Made by a program: the position numbers and the translations under genes. Shown in pieces: positions 9,019 to 16,720 of a DNA stretch of 64,000 bases (position 1 is its first letter; each line of letters begins with the position of its first letter). The stretch is from Nocardia sp. NBC_01503 (lineage in GTDB: Bacteria; Actinomycetota; Actinomycetes; Mycobacteriales; Mycobacteriaceae): positions 6,882,001 through 6,946,000 of the forward strand of contig NZ_CP109596.1 in NCBI RefSeq assembly GCF_036327755.1. The letters are read 5' to 3'. Below the pieces are notes generated by a model. That model was not told the origin of the DNA, did no database searches, and saw only the letters and a list, made by a program, of their open reading frames with translations.

Positions 9019-10243
9019 GCGGGCACAGCCGCGCGCGACCCGGGTCTCCCGGCGACGCCTGCTCGGCGGCGGCGCCGCCGCGGCGGGTGTGGCGGGCGCG
9101 GCCGGAATCGGCTGGGGCGCGGCCACTCGCACCCATCGCGACGATGACCGCGATCCCGGACTGGAGACGGTGCCGTTCCACGGCGCGCATCAGGCTGGAA
9201 TCGCCACCGAGCCAGCGCGATCGGCGGCGTTCGTCGGGTTCGATCTGAAGCCGGGTCTGGATCGCGAGGACATTATCGGCCTGCTGAAGATCTGGACCGA
9301 TGACGCGGCACGGCTCACCCAGGGCAAACCCGCGCTCGCCGATACCGAACCGGAGTTGGCCCAGCGCCCGGCCCGGCTCACCGTCACGGTCGGCTTCGGA
9401 CCGGAGCTGTTCGCCGTGGCCGGACTCGGCGAGCTGCGGCCGTCCTGGCTGAAGCAGTTGCCGCCCTTCCCCATCGATCAATTGGACCCGGCGTACACGG
9501 GTGCGGATCTGCTCCTGCAGATCTGCGCCGAGGAGGCCACCGCGGTCTCGCATGCGGTGCGCGTGCTCTCCAAGCATGTGAAATCGCTGGTGCGGGTGCG
9601 ATGGGTACAGCACGGATTCCGCAATGCGCCCACAGGGCACACCATGCGCAATCTCATGGGTCAGGTCGACGGAACGGTCAATATCGCCCCGGGCACAGCC
9701 GAATTCGATCGACTCGTCTGGGACGACGGCGGCGCACAACCCTGGCTGGCGGGTGGCACCTCCCTGGTGCTGCGCCGCATTGCCATGAAGCTCGACACCT
9801 GGGACGAACTCGATGCCGACGGACGGGCCATCACCCTGGGACGGCACGATTCCAACGGTGCGCCGCTGACGGGCACAACCGAATTCGACGATCCGGATTT
9901 CACCGAGGTCGACCAGTACGGCATCCCGGTGATCCCGCCGTCCTCGCATATCGCCCGCGCGCATCACGCGCACGACAATGAGCGATTCCTGCGGCGCGGC
10001 TACAACTACGACGACGCGCCCGCACCCGGGCACATCTCGAACTCCGGATTGCTGTTCGTGGCCTGCCAGCGCGATGTCGATGCCCAGTATCTGCCGGTGC
10101 AGGCACGACTCGCCGAGTTCGACGCACTGAACCAATGGACCACACCGGTCGGTTCGGCTGTCTTCGTGATCCCGCCCGGCGTGCCCGCGCCCGGCGGATA
10201 TCTGGGACAGCAGCTGTTCGAAAGCGCCTCCCGCGGGCGCTGA
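8999..10243 (+). CDS. Tat-exported DyP-type heme peroxidase
   Basis: A 414-residue dye-decolourising peroxidase. The N terminus has a twin-arginine signal (RVSRRRLLGGG followed by an Ala/Gly-rich segment), so it is folded in the cytosol and exported with heme. The catalytic GxxDG motif is present (LMGQVDGTVN), as are GGTSLVLRRIAMKLDTWD and a His-rich IARAHHAH segment that should supply the proximal heme ligand. The end (SAVFVIPPGVPAPGGYLG) is typical of the EfeB-like subgroup. It starts inside the PCuAC gene, so the two are co-translated. Iron-uptake partners EfeU/EfeO, usual for EfeB, are not present; the pairing with a copper chaperone is noteworthy. Confidence 0.93.
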   Translation: MPRTVAERAQPRATRVSRRRLLGGGAAAAGVAGAAGIGWGAATRTHRDDDRDPGLETVPFHGAHQAGIATEPARSAAFVGFDLKPGLDREDIIGLLKIWTDDAARLTQGKPALADTEPELAQRPARLTVTVGFGPELFAVAGLGELRPSWLKQLPPFPIDQLDPAYTGADLLLQICAEEATAVSHAVRVLSKHVKSLVRVRWVQHGFRNAPTGHTMRNLMGQVDGTVNIAPGTAEFDRLVWDDGGAQPWLAGGTSLVLRRIAMKLDTWDELDADGRAITLGRHDSNGAPLTGTTEFDDPDFTEVDQYGIPVIPPSSHIARAHHAHDNERFLRRGYNYDDAPAPGHISNSGLLFVACQRDVDAQYLPVQARLAEFDALNQWTTPVGSAVFVIPPGVPAPGGYLGQQLFESASRGR

Positions 10244-10302
10244 CTCGCGATCCGGCCGGACCGTGCACGAGGGGCGGTCCGGCCGGGTCCTAGGGTTGCC
10301 CC

Positions 10303-10638
10303 ATGACCGTGCTGCGTTCGATCGCCCTGTTCGCGCTGGCCGCCGTCGCCGAAATCGGTGGGGCCTGGCTCATCTGGCAGGGGGTGCGCGAACATCGCGG
10401 ATGGGCGTGGACGGGCGCGGGGGTGGTCGCGCTCGGCTGCTACGGATTCGTGGCGACGCTGCAACCCGACGCGAATTTCGGGCGCATCCTCGCCGCCTAC
10501 GGTGGAGTGTTCGTGGCGGGTTCGCTGCTGTGGGGCATGGCCCTGGACGGCTTCCGCCCGGATCGCTGGGATGTGTTGGGCGCGTTGATCTGTCTGGTCG
10601 GTGTCGCGGTCGTCATGTACGCGCCTCGTTCCACATGA
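10303..10638 (+). CDS. YnfA/UPF0060-family small membrane protein
   Basis: A 111-residue protein of four hydrophobic segments with the UPF0060 signature: [20 protein letters not shown] at the N terminus, [20 protein letters not shown] in the middle, then [13 protein letters not shown] and a final [17 protein letters not shown]. The family resembles small multidrug-resistance type transporters, but transport function is not established. It starts 59 bases after the DyP peroxidase, so read-through from that operon is possible. A long perfect hairpin follows at 10799. Confidence 0.9.
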   Translation: MTVLRSIALFALAAVAEIGGAWLIWQGVREHRGWAWTGAGVVALGCYGFVATLQPDANFGRILAAYGGVFVAGSLLWGMALDGFRPDRWDVLGALICLVGVAVVMYAPRST

Positions 10639-10798
10639 AACATGCTCTGACCTGGGCGCATTCACGCAGTGCGCGCAAAACTGCACGGCGCGAAGAAAAT
10701 TCGCGTTCGGCCTGATCAGAGTGTTTTCCTGGTTCGCGGCGCGCAGATCCAGGGGCGGCATGCCCGTCCGTGTTCACCCTCATCTGCGACCGGATCGG

Positions 10799-10856
10799 CT
10801 CGGCGGCGACCACCGCCCACCCGACCAGGGCCGGTCAGGCGGTGGTCGCCGCCGAG
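10799..10856. terminator. 19-bp perfect inverted repeat between convergent genes
   Basis: Arms 10799-10817 (CTCGGCGGCGACCACCGCC) and 10838-10856 are exact reverse complements with a 20-base loop. It lies between the + strand YnfA-like gene and the minus-strand gene ending at 10910, so it probably ends transcripts from both sides. There is no T run, which is usual for GC-rich actinobacterial terminators. Confidence 0.7.
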
Positions 10857-10909
10857 CTCGCGAAATCCTTTGCCCGCCACGCCGATTCACGACACGGCGG
10901 GCAGTGAGA

Positions 10910-11260
10910 TCAGTTCCAGAGCGCGGCGACGAACACGTTGAGGATGGCCAGCCCGCCCGCGGCGTGGGTCATCCACGGCAGCGCCTTGCCGCGCTTGGCA
11001 TCGGCTCGCCCCATCTCGGCGAAGCCCGCGACCAGTACGGCCACCACGAGTTTGGTGATGATCTTGGGCATATTCGGATCCTTGCCCAGTGAATCGATCG
11101 ACTCGGCCATCCCGACCAGGATGATGCCGGTGATCAACTGGGCGCGCGCACCCCACACCATCAACTCCGAGACCCGCGGCTGAGCGGCCACATACCCGCC
11201 GACCACGGCCGCCATACCGAGCAGATGGAACACGACGAACAGGTCGTAGACGAAGTCCAT
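10910..11260 (-). CDS. Small integral membrane protein, unknown
   Basis: A 116-residue protein with four hydrophobic segments: LFVVFHLLGMAAVVGGYVAA, ARAQLITGIILVGMAE, KIITKLVVAVLVAGFAEMG and MTHAAGGLAILNVFVAALW. It resembles conserved mycobacterial/nocardial membrane proteins with a conserved His in FHLLG, a possible heme or metal ligand, but no function is known to me. An upstream in-frame start would add 29 residues; the ATG at 11260 (MDFVYDLF) is preferred because the first membrane helix follows directly. Confidence 0.65.
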   Translation of the reverse strand: MDFVYDLFVVFHLLGMAAVVGGYVAAQPRVSELMVWGARAQLITGIILVGMAESIDSLGKDPNMPKIITKLVVAVLVAGFAEMGRADAKRGKALPWMTHAAGGLAILNVFVAALWN

Positions 11261-11382
11261 GACTGCATACGGTAGTTGATCAACCCCCGTCAACGACAGT
11301 CGGTAGTACCGAAACTCGCTGATCCCGGCCAGCTTCCAATAACACACCGCAGGCGTGTAGCACCGACTGTACGATCTGCTGT

Positions 11383-11613
11383 ATGACGACCCGCTTGAAC
11401 ATCACGCTTCCCGATGCGGTGGCGGAGCGGCTGCGTTCGGCATCGAGCAACAGGCCGAGCGAATACATCGAGCGCGCCGTCATGCGGCAACTGCTCGCCG
11501 ACGATCTACGCATCCTCGCGGAGTTCGAAAAGGACAATCCGCCCGATCCGTCCTTCTATACCGAGAATGACGCCCTCGCCGAAGAGATCATGTTCGAACA
11601 GGACACCGAGTGA
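11383..11613 (+). CDS. Ribbon-helix-helix antitoxin (MazE-like)
   Basis: A 76-residue protein. The N terminus TTRLNITLPDAVAERLRSAS followed by NRPSEYIERAVMRQLLADD is a classic ribbon-helix-helix DNA-binding unit: beta strand, then two helices. The acidic C-terminal half (EFEKDNPPDPSFYTENDALA) is the kind of flexible arm that wraps a toxin. It ends in a GTGA overlap with the following gene, so the two are translated as a pair. It should repress its own promoter in the 120 bases upstream. Confidence 0.8.
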   Translation: MTTRLNITLPDAVAERLRSASSNRPSEYIERAVMRQLLADDLRILAEFEKDNPPDPSFYTENDALAEEIMFEQDTE

Positions 11614-11921
11614 GCCATGAGCAGGGCCAGATCTGGAAGTCCGAGAGTCGGCTCACCGGCCAGGTCGGCCGGGTGGTCATCGTGGACAGTGATCTCATAG
11701 CCCAAGCGCGGCAACGAATTCTGGTAGCACCCGTCAAGGAGGCCCGCGAAGTGCCGCGGGCCCTGCAACTACTGACCGCGGCATTGCCGAACGATGAGGC
11801 GGCCGCGATCTACGATCTCGTACTCACCCCGAAGAACACGCTCACCGAGCACATCGGGAACATCTCCGCCGAAGCGTTGGAGCAGGTGAAGGTGGCGCTG
11901 CGCGCCAGATTCGACCTCTGA
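11610..11921 (+). CDS. MazF/PemK-like toxin
   Basis: A 103-residue protein whose start GTG overlaps the antitoxin stop. The opening GQIWKSESRLTGQVGRVVIV followed by DSDLIAQARQRILVAPV fits the SH3-like barrel of MazF/CcdB-type toxins, in which a GxIWxVD-like start and an internal valine-rich strand are usual. The C-terminal helix EALEQVKVALRARFDL also fits. Members cleave mRNA or poison gyrase. The catalytic residues are not clear from sequence alone, so the exact toxin class is left open. Confidence 0.65.
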   Translation: MSHEQGQIWKSESRLTGQVGRVVIVDSDLIAQARQRILVAPVKEAREVPRALQLLTAALPNDEAAAIYDLVLTPKNTLTEHIGNISAEALEQVKVALRARFDL

Positions 11922-11983
11922 TCGCCTCCCCCCGCAAGCGAACCCCGTGCCCGCGGGGTGTGCCCGAAGGCGATCACGTCCCA

Positions 11984-12010
11984 ATGGTCCGGTCTCGCCA
12001 CACGGACCAT
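11984..12010. terminator. Hairpin between the toxin and GT9 genes
   Basis: ATGGTCCG (11984-11991) pairs with CGGACCAT (12003-12010) around an 11-base loop. A further GATCAC (11972-11977) and GTGATC (12011-12016) flank it and could extend the stem past a 6-base bulge. It could end the toxin-antitoxin transcript or act as a control site for the downstream glycosyltransferase. Confidence 0.5.
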
Positions 12011-12131
12011 GTGATCAGGCGGGGCACTGGTTTCGAGGGTTCGCCCTGCGGGTAGTCCACCTCCAGTGGCTCTCCGTGCGTGTCCTGGGGAGTCTTCCGC
12101 GTGTGGAAGCAGTGACGTCTAGGAGAACTCA

Positions 12132-13121
12132 GTGGCGGTTGTACTCGTGCTGCGGGCACGCGGGCTGGGTGATCTACTCACCGCGGTCCCGGCCCTGCGG
12201 GCACTGCGGCGGGCCCGGCCCGGGGACCACATCGCGCTGGCCGCACCGCATCGACTCAAACCCATCGTCGATCTGATCGTCTCCATCGACGAGATGATCC
12301 CGAGCGCCGAACCGACCGGAATCCGCTGGGACGGCGAGCCGCCCGCCCTCCTGGTGAATCTGCACAGCGCCACCGCCGACAGCATGCTCGAATTGACCCG
12401 CATCCACCCCGAAAGCATTCTCACCTACCGTAATCCGGCCTTCCCGGAGTTGGCCGGACCCGAGTGGGATACCGATATGCACGATGTGGACCGGTGGTGC
12501 CATCTGCTCGAATCCGCCGGAATCACCGCCGATCGCCGCAATCTCGGATTGGTGCCGCCGGTCGCCGCCACCAGTCACCGCGACTGCGTGGTCGTACATA
12601 TCGGCGCGGGCGCTGCCGCCCGGCGCTGGCCCCCGGATCGCTTCGCCGCGGTGGTCCGGCATCTGCTGGTACAGGACCGCGATGTGGTGATCACCGGTGA
12701 CGAGACCGAACGCGATATCGCCCTCGGGGTGGCCGCGCGCGCCGGACTCAACACCGCCCGGGTGCTGGCCGGACAGCAGAACCTCATCGAACTGGCCGCG
12801 ACCGTCGCCGAGGCCGCCCTGGTGGTCTGCGGTGACACCGGAGTCGCCCATCTGGCAACGGCTTTCGGCACCCGCACGGTACTGCTGTTCGGGCCGACCC
12901 CGCCCAGTCGCAGTGGCCCGCCCCCGCATCTGCTGGGCAGGCATGCGGTGCTGTGGGCCGGGCAGACCGGCGATCCGGACGCCGCGACCACCGATCCCGG
13001 GCTGTTGAAGATCGGCGTGCCCGAGGTCATCAATGCGATCGACAAGCAGCTGCGCAAACGGCCATGGCCCGGAACGGGCCTGGATCGCCGTGCGCAGCAA
13101 ACCTATCGGCGCGTGGGCTGA
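12132..13121 (+). CDS. GT9-family glycosyltransferase (heptosyltransferase-like)
   Basis: A 329-residue GT-B fold glycosyltransferase of family 9. Seen: the N-terminal VLVLRARGLGDLLTAVPALR, the start of the acceptor-side Rossmann domain, and the donor-side signature CGDTGVAHLATAFGTRTVLL followed by FGPTPPS. VVVHIGAGAAARRWPPDRFA is the interdomain strand. Family members move heptose or similar sugars from ADP/GDP donors; in mycolata the acceptor is unknown. GTG at 12132 has AGGAGA six bases upstream. The gene is monocistronic, ending in a palindromic terminator at 13141. Confidence 0.88.
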   Translation: MAVVLVLRARGLGDLLTAVPALRALRRARPGDHIALAAPHRLKPIVDLIVSIDEMIPSAEPTGIRWDGEPPALLVNLHSATADSMLELTRIHPESILTYRNPAFPELAGPEWDTDMHDVDRWCHLLESAGITADRRNLGLVPPVAATSHRDCVVVHIGAGAAARRWPPDRFAAVVRHLLVQDRDVVITGDETERDIALGVAARAGLNTARVLAGQQNLIELAATVAEAALVVCGDTGVAHLATAFGTRTVLLFGPTPPSRSGPPPHLLGRHAVLWAGQTGDPDAATTDPGLLKIGVPEVINAIDKQLRKRPWPGTGLDRRAQQTYRRVG

Positions 13122-13140
13122 AACCCGCGCGGCACATACT

Positions 13141-13189
13141 CCCCTATATAGAGGCACCATCCTCCGACCCGCGCGCCTCTATATAGGGG
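13141..13189. terminator. 15-bp inverted repeat, bidirectional terminator
   Basis: CCCCTATATAGAGGC (13141-13155) and its exact complement (13175-13189) enclose 19 bases. It lies between the convergent GT9 gene (stop 13121) and ArsR gene (stop 13198). Each arm is itself partly self-complementary (CTATATAG), which is unusual in this GC-rich background. Confidence 0.75.
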
Positions 13190-13197
13190 GCGCGCGT

Positions 13198-13503
13198 TCA
13201 GGTGTCGGCGATATCGGCGCGGGCGCTGGACAGCGCGGCCGAATACGAGGCGATGGCACTGGGCCAGAACTGCTCGAGATAGTCGCGGGCATCGGCCAGC
13301 CCGCGCGGGTCCAGACCGTAGAGCCGGCGGGTGCCCTCGGGCTGCACCATCACCAGGCGGGCCTCGCGCAGGATCTTCAAATGCTGGGATACCGCCGAGC
13401 TACTGACTCCGACGAGGTCGGCGAGCTCGCCCACCGCCCTCGGCCCCTGCGGTAACGCCTCGAATACCGCGCGCCGAGTCGGGTCGGCGAGTGCGCTCAA
13501 CAC
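13198..13503 (-). CDS. ArsR-family transcriptional regulator
   Basis: A 101-residue winged-helix repressor: LSALADPTRRAVFEALPQG at the N terminus, then recognition region VGELADLVGVSSSAVSQHLK and wing VMVQPEGTRRLYGLDPRG. No CxC metal motif is present, so it is not a classic arsenic sensor; it belongs to the SmtB/YgaV-like or ligand-free branch. The start is set at GTG 13503, which has CGGAG five bases upstream; a GTG at 13524 overlaps the operator palindrome and is less likely. It probably represses itself through the palindrome at 13520. Confidence 0.85.
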   Translation of the reverse strand: MLSALADPTRRAVFEALPQGPRAVGELADLVGVSSSAVSQHLKILREARLVMVQPEGTRRLYGLDPRGLADARDYLEQFWPSAIASYSAALSSARADIADT

Positions 13504-13519
13504 TCTCACTCCGTTAGCA

Positions 13520-13538
13520 GGCACTTAAATAGAGTGCC
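13520..13538. promoter_or_regulatory. Candidate ArsR autoregulatory operator
   Basis: GGCACT-TAAATAG-AGTGCC is a perfect 6-bp inverted repeat with a 7-base AT-rich spacer, 17 bases before the ArsR start. Its AT-rich centre (TATTTA on the minus strand) also resembles a -10 element. ArsR-type dimers bind such sites at their own promoter. Confidence 0.55.
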
Positions 13539-13650
13539 CGGCGGAGTTGATCAGGTCAATACACCCCGATTCACCCAATCCCAAGGTCATGGCGAAATTA
13601 CCCGCGTGTCGTTACCTAGTCGTGACACATCACCTGGCTTTTTGTACCGA

Positions 13651-13666
13651 TGTGACGGTGGTTACA
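13651..13666 (+). promoter_or_regulatory. Candidate CRP-like binding site upstream of M23 peptidase
   Basis: TGTGACGGTGGTTACA matches the TGTGA-N6-TCACA consensus of CRP-family regulators in 9 of 10 fixed positions. It is about 17-40 bases upstream of the peptidase start, depending on which ATG is used. A shorter GTGACACATCAC at 13622-13633 has the same half sites at the wrong spacing. Confidence 0.35.
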
Positions 13667-13682
13667 GGGTTTTGAACCGGTT

Positions 13683-14393
13683 ATGACCGCACCGTACGTT
13701 CGATGCATGCCCGTAACCGTTCCGTTATCTCGCGGCCTGCGTAAGGCCAGTCGGTACCGGTCGGCCGCAACTCGCGCAGTGGCCGTCTCCGCAGTCGTCG
13801 GCGCCTCGTTGAGTGTGCTGGCCGCCGCCGACCCGAATGCCGAAGCCCAACCGAGCAATCCTGTCGCAACCGTCGCTGCCCCGCACGACGCGCAGTTCAC
13901 CGCCTTCACCCCGTACGAGGCGCAGATGCCGCAGTTCGTGCCGCCGGAGGTCACCGACTTCCTGCGCAACCTCGGTATCGAGCAGGCCCGCCCCAAAACC
14001 GTGCGCCCCGTCGCCGGACCGCTGACCTCCGGCTTCGGTAGCCGCTGGGGCGCCATGCACGCGGGCATCGACTTCGGGGACGGCTTCGGCACCCCCATTC
14101 GCGCCGTCACCGACGGTACCGTCATCGAGGCGGGCCCGGCCTCGGGCTTCGGCCTCTGGGTGCGCATCCAGCAGGATGACGGCACCATCGGCGTCTACGG
14201 ACATATGCAGGACATCCTGGTGCACCCGGGCCAGCAGGTGCGCGCGGGCGATGAGATCGCCACCGTCGGCAGCCGCGGCTATTCCACCGGACCGCATCTG
14301 CACTACGAGGTGCACACCTCCCCCGGTGTGAAGATCGATCCCCTGCCCTGGCTCGCGAGCCGTGGCATGGATGTCGGCACCGTCTCCGACTGA
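13683..14393 (+). CDS. Secreted M23-family peptidoglycan peptidase
   Basis: A 236-residue LytM-type metallopeptidase. The N terminus is basic and followed by a hydrophobic Ala/Val segment (AVAVSAVVGASLSVLAAADP), a signal peptide or anchor. The catalytic domain occupies the C-terminal half: GSRWGAMHAGIDFGDGFG contains the zinc HxxxD pair, then GLWVRIQQDDGTIGVYGHM and the HLHYEVH motif that provides the second and third ligands. It should cut or bind peptide cross-links in the cell wall. An alternative ATG at 13707 also leaves a full signal peptide. Strong terminator at 14454. Confidence 0.9.
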   Translation: MTAPYVRCMPVTVPLSRGLRKASRYRSAATRAVAVSAVVGASLSVLAAADPNAEAQPSNPVATVAAPHDAQFTAFTPYEAQMPQFVPPEVTDFLRNLGIEQARPKTVRPVAGPLTSGFGSRWGAMHAGIDFGDGFGTPIRAVTDGTVIEAGPASGFGLWVRIQQDDGTIGVYGHMQDILVHPGQQVRAGDEIATVGSRGYSTGPHLHYEVHTSPGVKIDPLPWLASRGMDVGTVSD

Positions 14394-14453
14394 GCATGAC
14401 CGCTTCGGGGATCGATGAGGGATTCCCGTTCCGGTGCAATGCTTTTCGCAGAG

Positions 14454-14483
14454 AACCCCGCCCGAGGTGCTCGGTGCGGGGTT
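14454..14483. terminator. Bidirectional terminator between M23 and GlxA-type genes
   Basis: AACCCCGC-CCGAG, a 3-base loop, CTCGG-T-GCGGGGTT: 13 base pairs with one bulged T, followed on the + strand by TTCT. It sits in the 92 bases between the convergent peptidase and AraC-type regulator genes. Confidence 0.85.
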
Positions 14484-14485
14484 TT

Positions 14486-15481
14486 CTATACCGCCTCGGC
14501 GTCCCGGCCGGAGGTCGCGAAATGCTGACGGTAGCGATCCGGGGTGGTCGAGAGCCTGCGCGCGATCACCCGATGCAGGGTCTTGCCGTGCTTGTAGCCG
14601 ACCGCCCGGGCGATCGCGTCGACGGTGAGATCGCTGGTCTCGAGGAGTGTGCGCGCCGCCTCCACCCGCAGATCCTCGATGAAAAGCGCCGGGGTACTGC
14701 CGGTTTCGGCGGTGAAGGAGCGGGCGAAGGTGCGCTCGCTCATTCCGGCGCGCTCGGCCAGCAGTGCGACGGTCAAATTCTCGCGTAGGTGATCTGGCAC
14801 CCACTGCTGCACGGCGCGGATGGCGGGTGTGCGGGCGGGCTGGGTGCGCATCTGCGCGCTGTACTGCGCCTGACCGCCCCCGCGCCGCACATACATGACG
14901 AAGACCCGGGCGATGGTCTGGGCGACATCGGTGCCGAGATCCTCCTCCACCAGCGCGAGGGTCATATCGATTCCGGCGGTGACTCCGGCGGAGGTCCATC
15001 GATTGCGGTCGTGCACATAGATATTGTCCGGTTCGATCCGCACGCGCGGATACCACTGGGCCAGGCGGTCCGCGGCCGCCCAGTGCGTGGTGGCGCGATA
15101 CCCGTCCAGCAGCCCCGCCGCGGCCAACAGCGCCGCGCCCGCGCAGACCGAGGTGATCCGCCGGGACCGCCGGGCCAGCGCGGGCAGGTGCGGGGCGACC
15201 CGTACGGAGATCTCGGGTGAGAACGCGCCGTCCCCGCCGATCACCATGAGCGTGTCGATCTCCTCGGCGCCGGCCGCCAGCTCCTCCAGGGACCTGTCCA
15301 CCGAAATGCTGGACCCACCGGGCACCGCCACCGGTGTGCCGCCCGGGGAGACGGTGATCAACCGGTAGGCCGGGGCATCCATCACGCGATTGGCGGTGGC
15401 CAGCACATCGAGAGGTCCGGCGAGATCGAGTAGTTGGAAATCGTCGAAGACGACCAGGACAACGGTGCGAGGAGCCACCAC
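14486..15481 (-). CDS. GlxA-type AraC regulator (DJ-1/PfpI domain plus HTH)
   Basis: About 331 residues. The N-terminal two thirds is a DJ-1/PfpI-like amidase domain: VVLVVFDDFQLLDLAGPLDV, DTLMVIGGDGAF and the nucleophile-elbow segment RITSVCAGAALLAAAGLLDG, ending in TTHWAAADRL. The C-terminal third is an AraC DNA-binding domain with two helix-turn-helices (LTVALLAERAGMSERTFARS and LTVDAIARAVGYKHGKTL). GlxA-like proteins sense small metabolites; the ligand here is unknown. Start at GTG 15481 (VVAPRTVVLVV); longer frames upstream look non-coding. It lies downstream of an alpha/beta hydrolase on the same strand. Confidence 0.88.
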   Translation of the reverse strand: MVAPRTVVLVVFDDFQLLDLAGPLDVLATANRVMDAPAYRLITVSPGGTPVAVPGGSSISVDRSLEELAAGAEEIDTLMVIGGDGAFSPEISVRVAPHLPALARRSRRITSVCAGAALLAAAGLLDGYRATTHWAAADRLAQWYPRVRIEPDNIYVHDRNRWTSAGVTAGIDMTLALVEEDLGTDVAQTIARVFVMYVRRGGGQAQYSAQMRTQPARTPAIRAVQQWVPDHLRENLTVALLAERAGMSERTFARSFTAETGSTPALFIEDLRVEAARTLLETSDLTVDAIARAVGYKHGKTLHRVIARRLSTTPDRYRQHFATSGRDAEAV

Positions 15482-15587
15482 GCCATTATCGTCACGCTCC
15501 GCCTCGACCGCCCGCGGCAAGACCGAGACCGCGGCGAGCAGACCGCGCGGGCGGGCAGATGCGCGCGACACCCGGCCGCCGGTGTCC

Positions 15588-16505
15588 TCAGCCAACCCGG
15601 TGGCCGTCACCGACCCGGGTGCCCTCCGCGGCCCGATGACCACGCTGGGCCCAGCTGCGCGGCAGCCGCGTCGAGAGGAAATCGAGTATGAGTTCTGCTG
15701 TGGCGCCGGGCATTTGACCGTGCGGGTAATGCCCGGCACCGTCGAGCATCGCCACCCGTCCGATACCCGGGCGCATCGCCTCGACAATCGACTCCGCCTC
15801 GACCCGCGGATCCGGGAAGTCCGGATCCAGGGTTCCCATGATCACCAGCGCGGGGCAGGCGACATACGGCAACTGCGCGTGCGCGTCGGCCGGGGTGGTC
15901 GCCCCGGCCTTCATGAACTCCGCCATCCGGCCCGGCTCGCGCAGGATCGCGGCCACGCCAGCCATGTACTCGGTGTAATCGTCCGGCTTGGTCGGGTACG
16001 CGATATCGAGGTACCGGAACCAGATTCGCGGACTGCGCAGTGCGAAGAGCAGTCCCAACCGGATCATGCCCCGGCGGTAGCGGCGCACGCGCAGCATGGC
16101 GAGCAGTTCCATGTGCTGGGTCAGTGTGAACGGGCCGAGTTCGACAATGCCGGACACCAGATCGGGCGCGGTCGCGGCGGCGATGGTGGCCGCGCCGCCG
16201 GAGATCGAATGCCCCACGATGACCGCCGGACCACCGAAGTGCGCGATCACCTCGATCAGATCACCCGCGACATCGGTGCGACTGATCGCGGACTTCCCGG
16301 TCTCGGACGCCCAGTTCGGACTCGACTCCCCGTGCCCGCGGATATCCACATTCACCACCCGATACCCCGCGGCCGCCAACAGCGGCACCATATGCCGGAA
16401 CACCTGGCGGTGCTCACCCATCCCATGCGAGAGCACCAGCAGCGGCCCGTCACCGCTGACATCACAGGCGATCCGGCCGCCACTCACACTCACGAATTCG
16501 GTCAC
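15588..16505 (-). CDS. Alpha/beta-hydrolase fold protein
   Basis: A 305-residue hydrolase. Oxyanion region LVLSHGMGEHRQVF, strand NVDIRGHGESS, nucleophile elbow IVGHSISGGAATIA (Ser within GHSISG), acid candidate in MGTLDPDFPD and catalytic His in DGAGHYPHGQMP. The C-terminal 20 residues are basic and disordered. The start is GTG at 16505 after an AAGG-like site. Substrate unknown; likely a small ester, lactone or epoxide-type compound. The divergent membrane gene at 16721 shares the 215-base upstream region. Confidence 0.85.
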   Translation of the reverse strand: MTEFVSVSGGRIACDVSGDGPLLVLSHGMGEHRQVFRHMVPLLAAAGYRVVNVDIRGHGESSPNWASETGKSAISRTDVAGDLIEVIAHFGGPAVIVGHSISGGAATIAAATAPDLVSGIVELGPFTLTQHMELLAMLRVRRYRRGMIRLGLLFALRSPRIWFRYLDIAYPTKPDDYTEYMAGVAAILREPGRMAEFMKAGATTPADAHAQLPYVACPALVIMGTLDPDFPDPRVEAESIVEAMRPGIGRVAMLDGAGHYPHGQMPGATAELILDFLSTRLPRSWAQRGHRAAEGTRVGDGHRVG

Positions 16506-16720
16506 TGCCTTGCCTTTCGATCCCGTTCCGGTGGTTCCCGGAACACCTTGCGTACAGCTCGAATTGAACGGCGGCGGGCGTCACGAATCGAGGGCGGCGG
16601 CGGGGTCGGTCACCTTTGCGGCAGAGATCGTCACCCGCGCCACCCAGTACCCGGGTACTACGCGCGGACCCCACCGCCGGGGGACGACCGGTGCGGGAAT
16701 CCGGCCATAACGTCGCCGGC

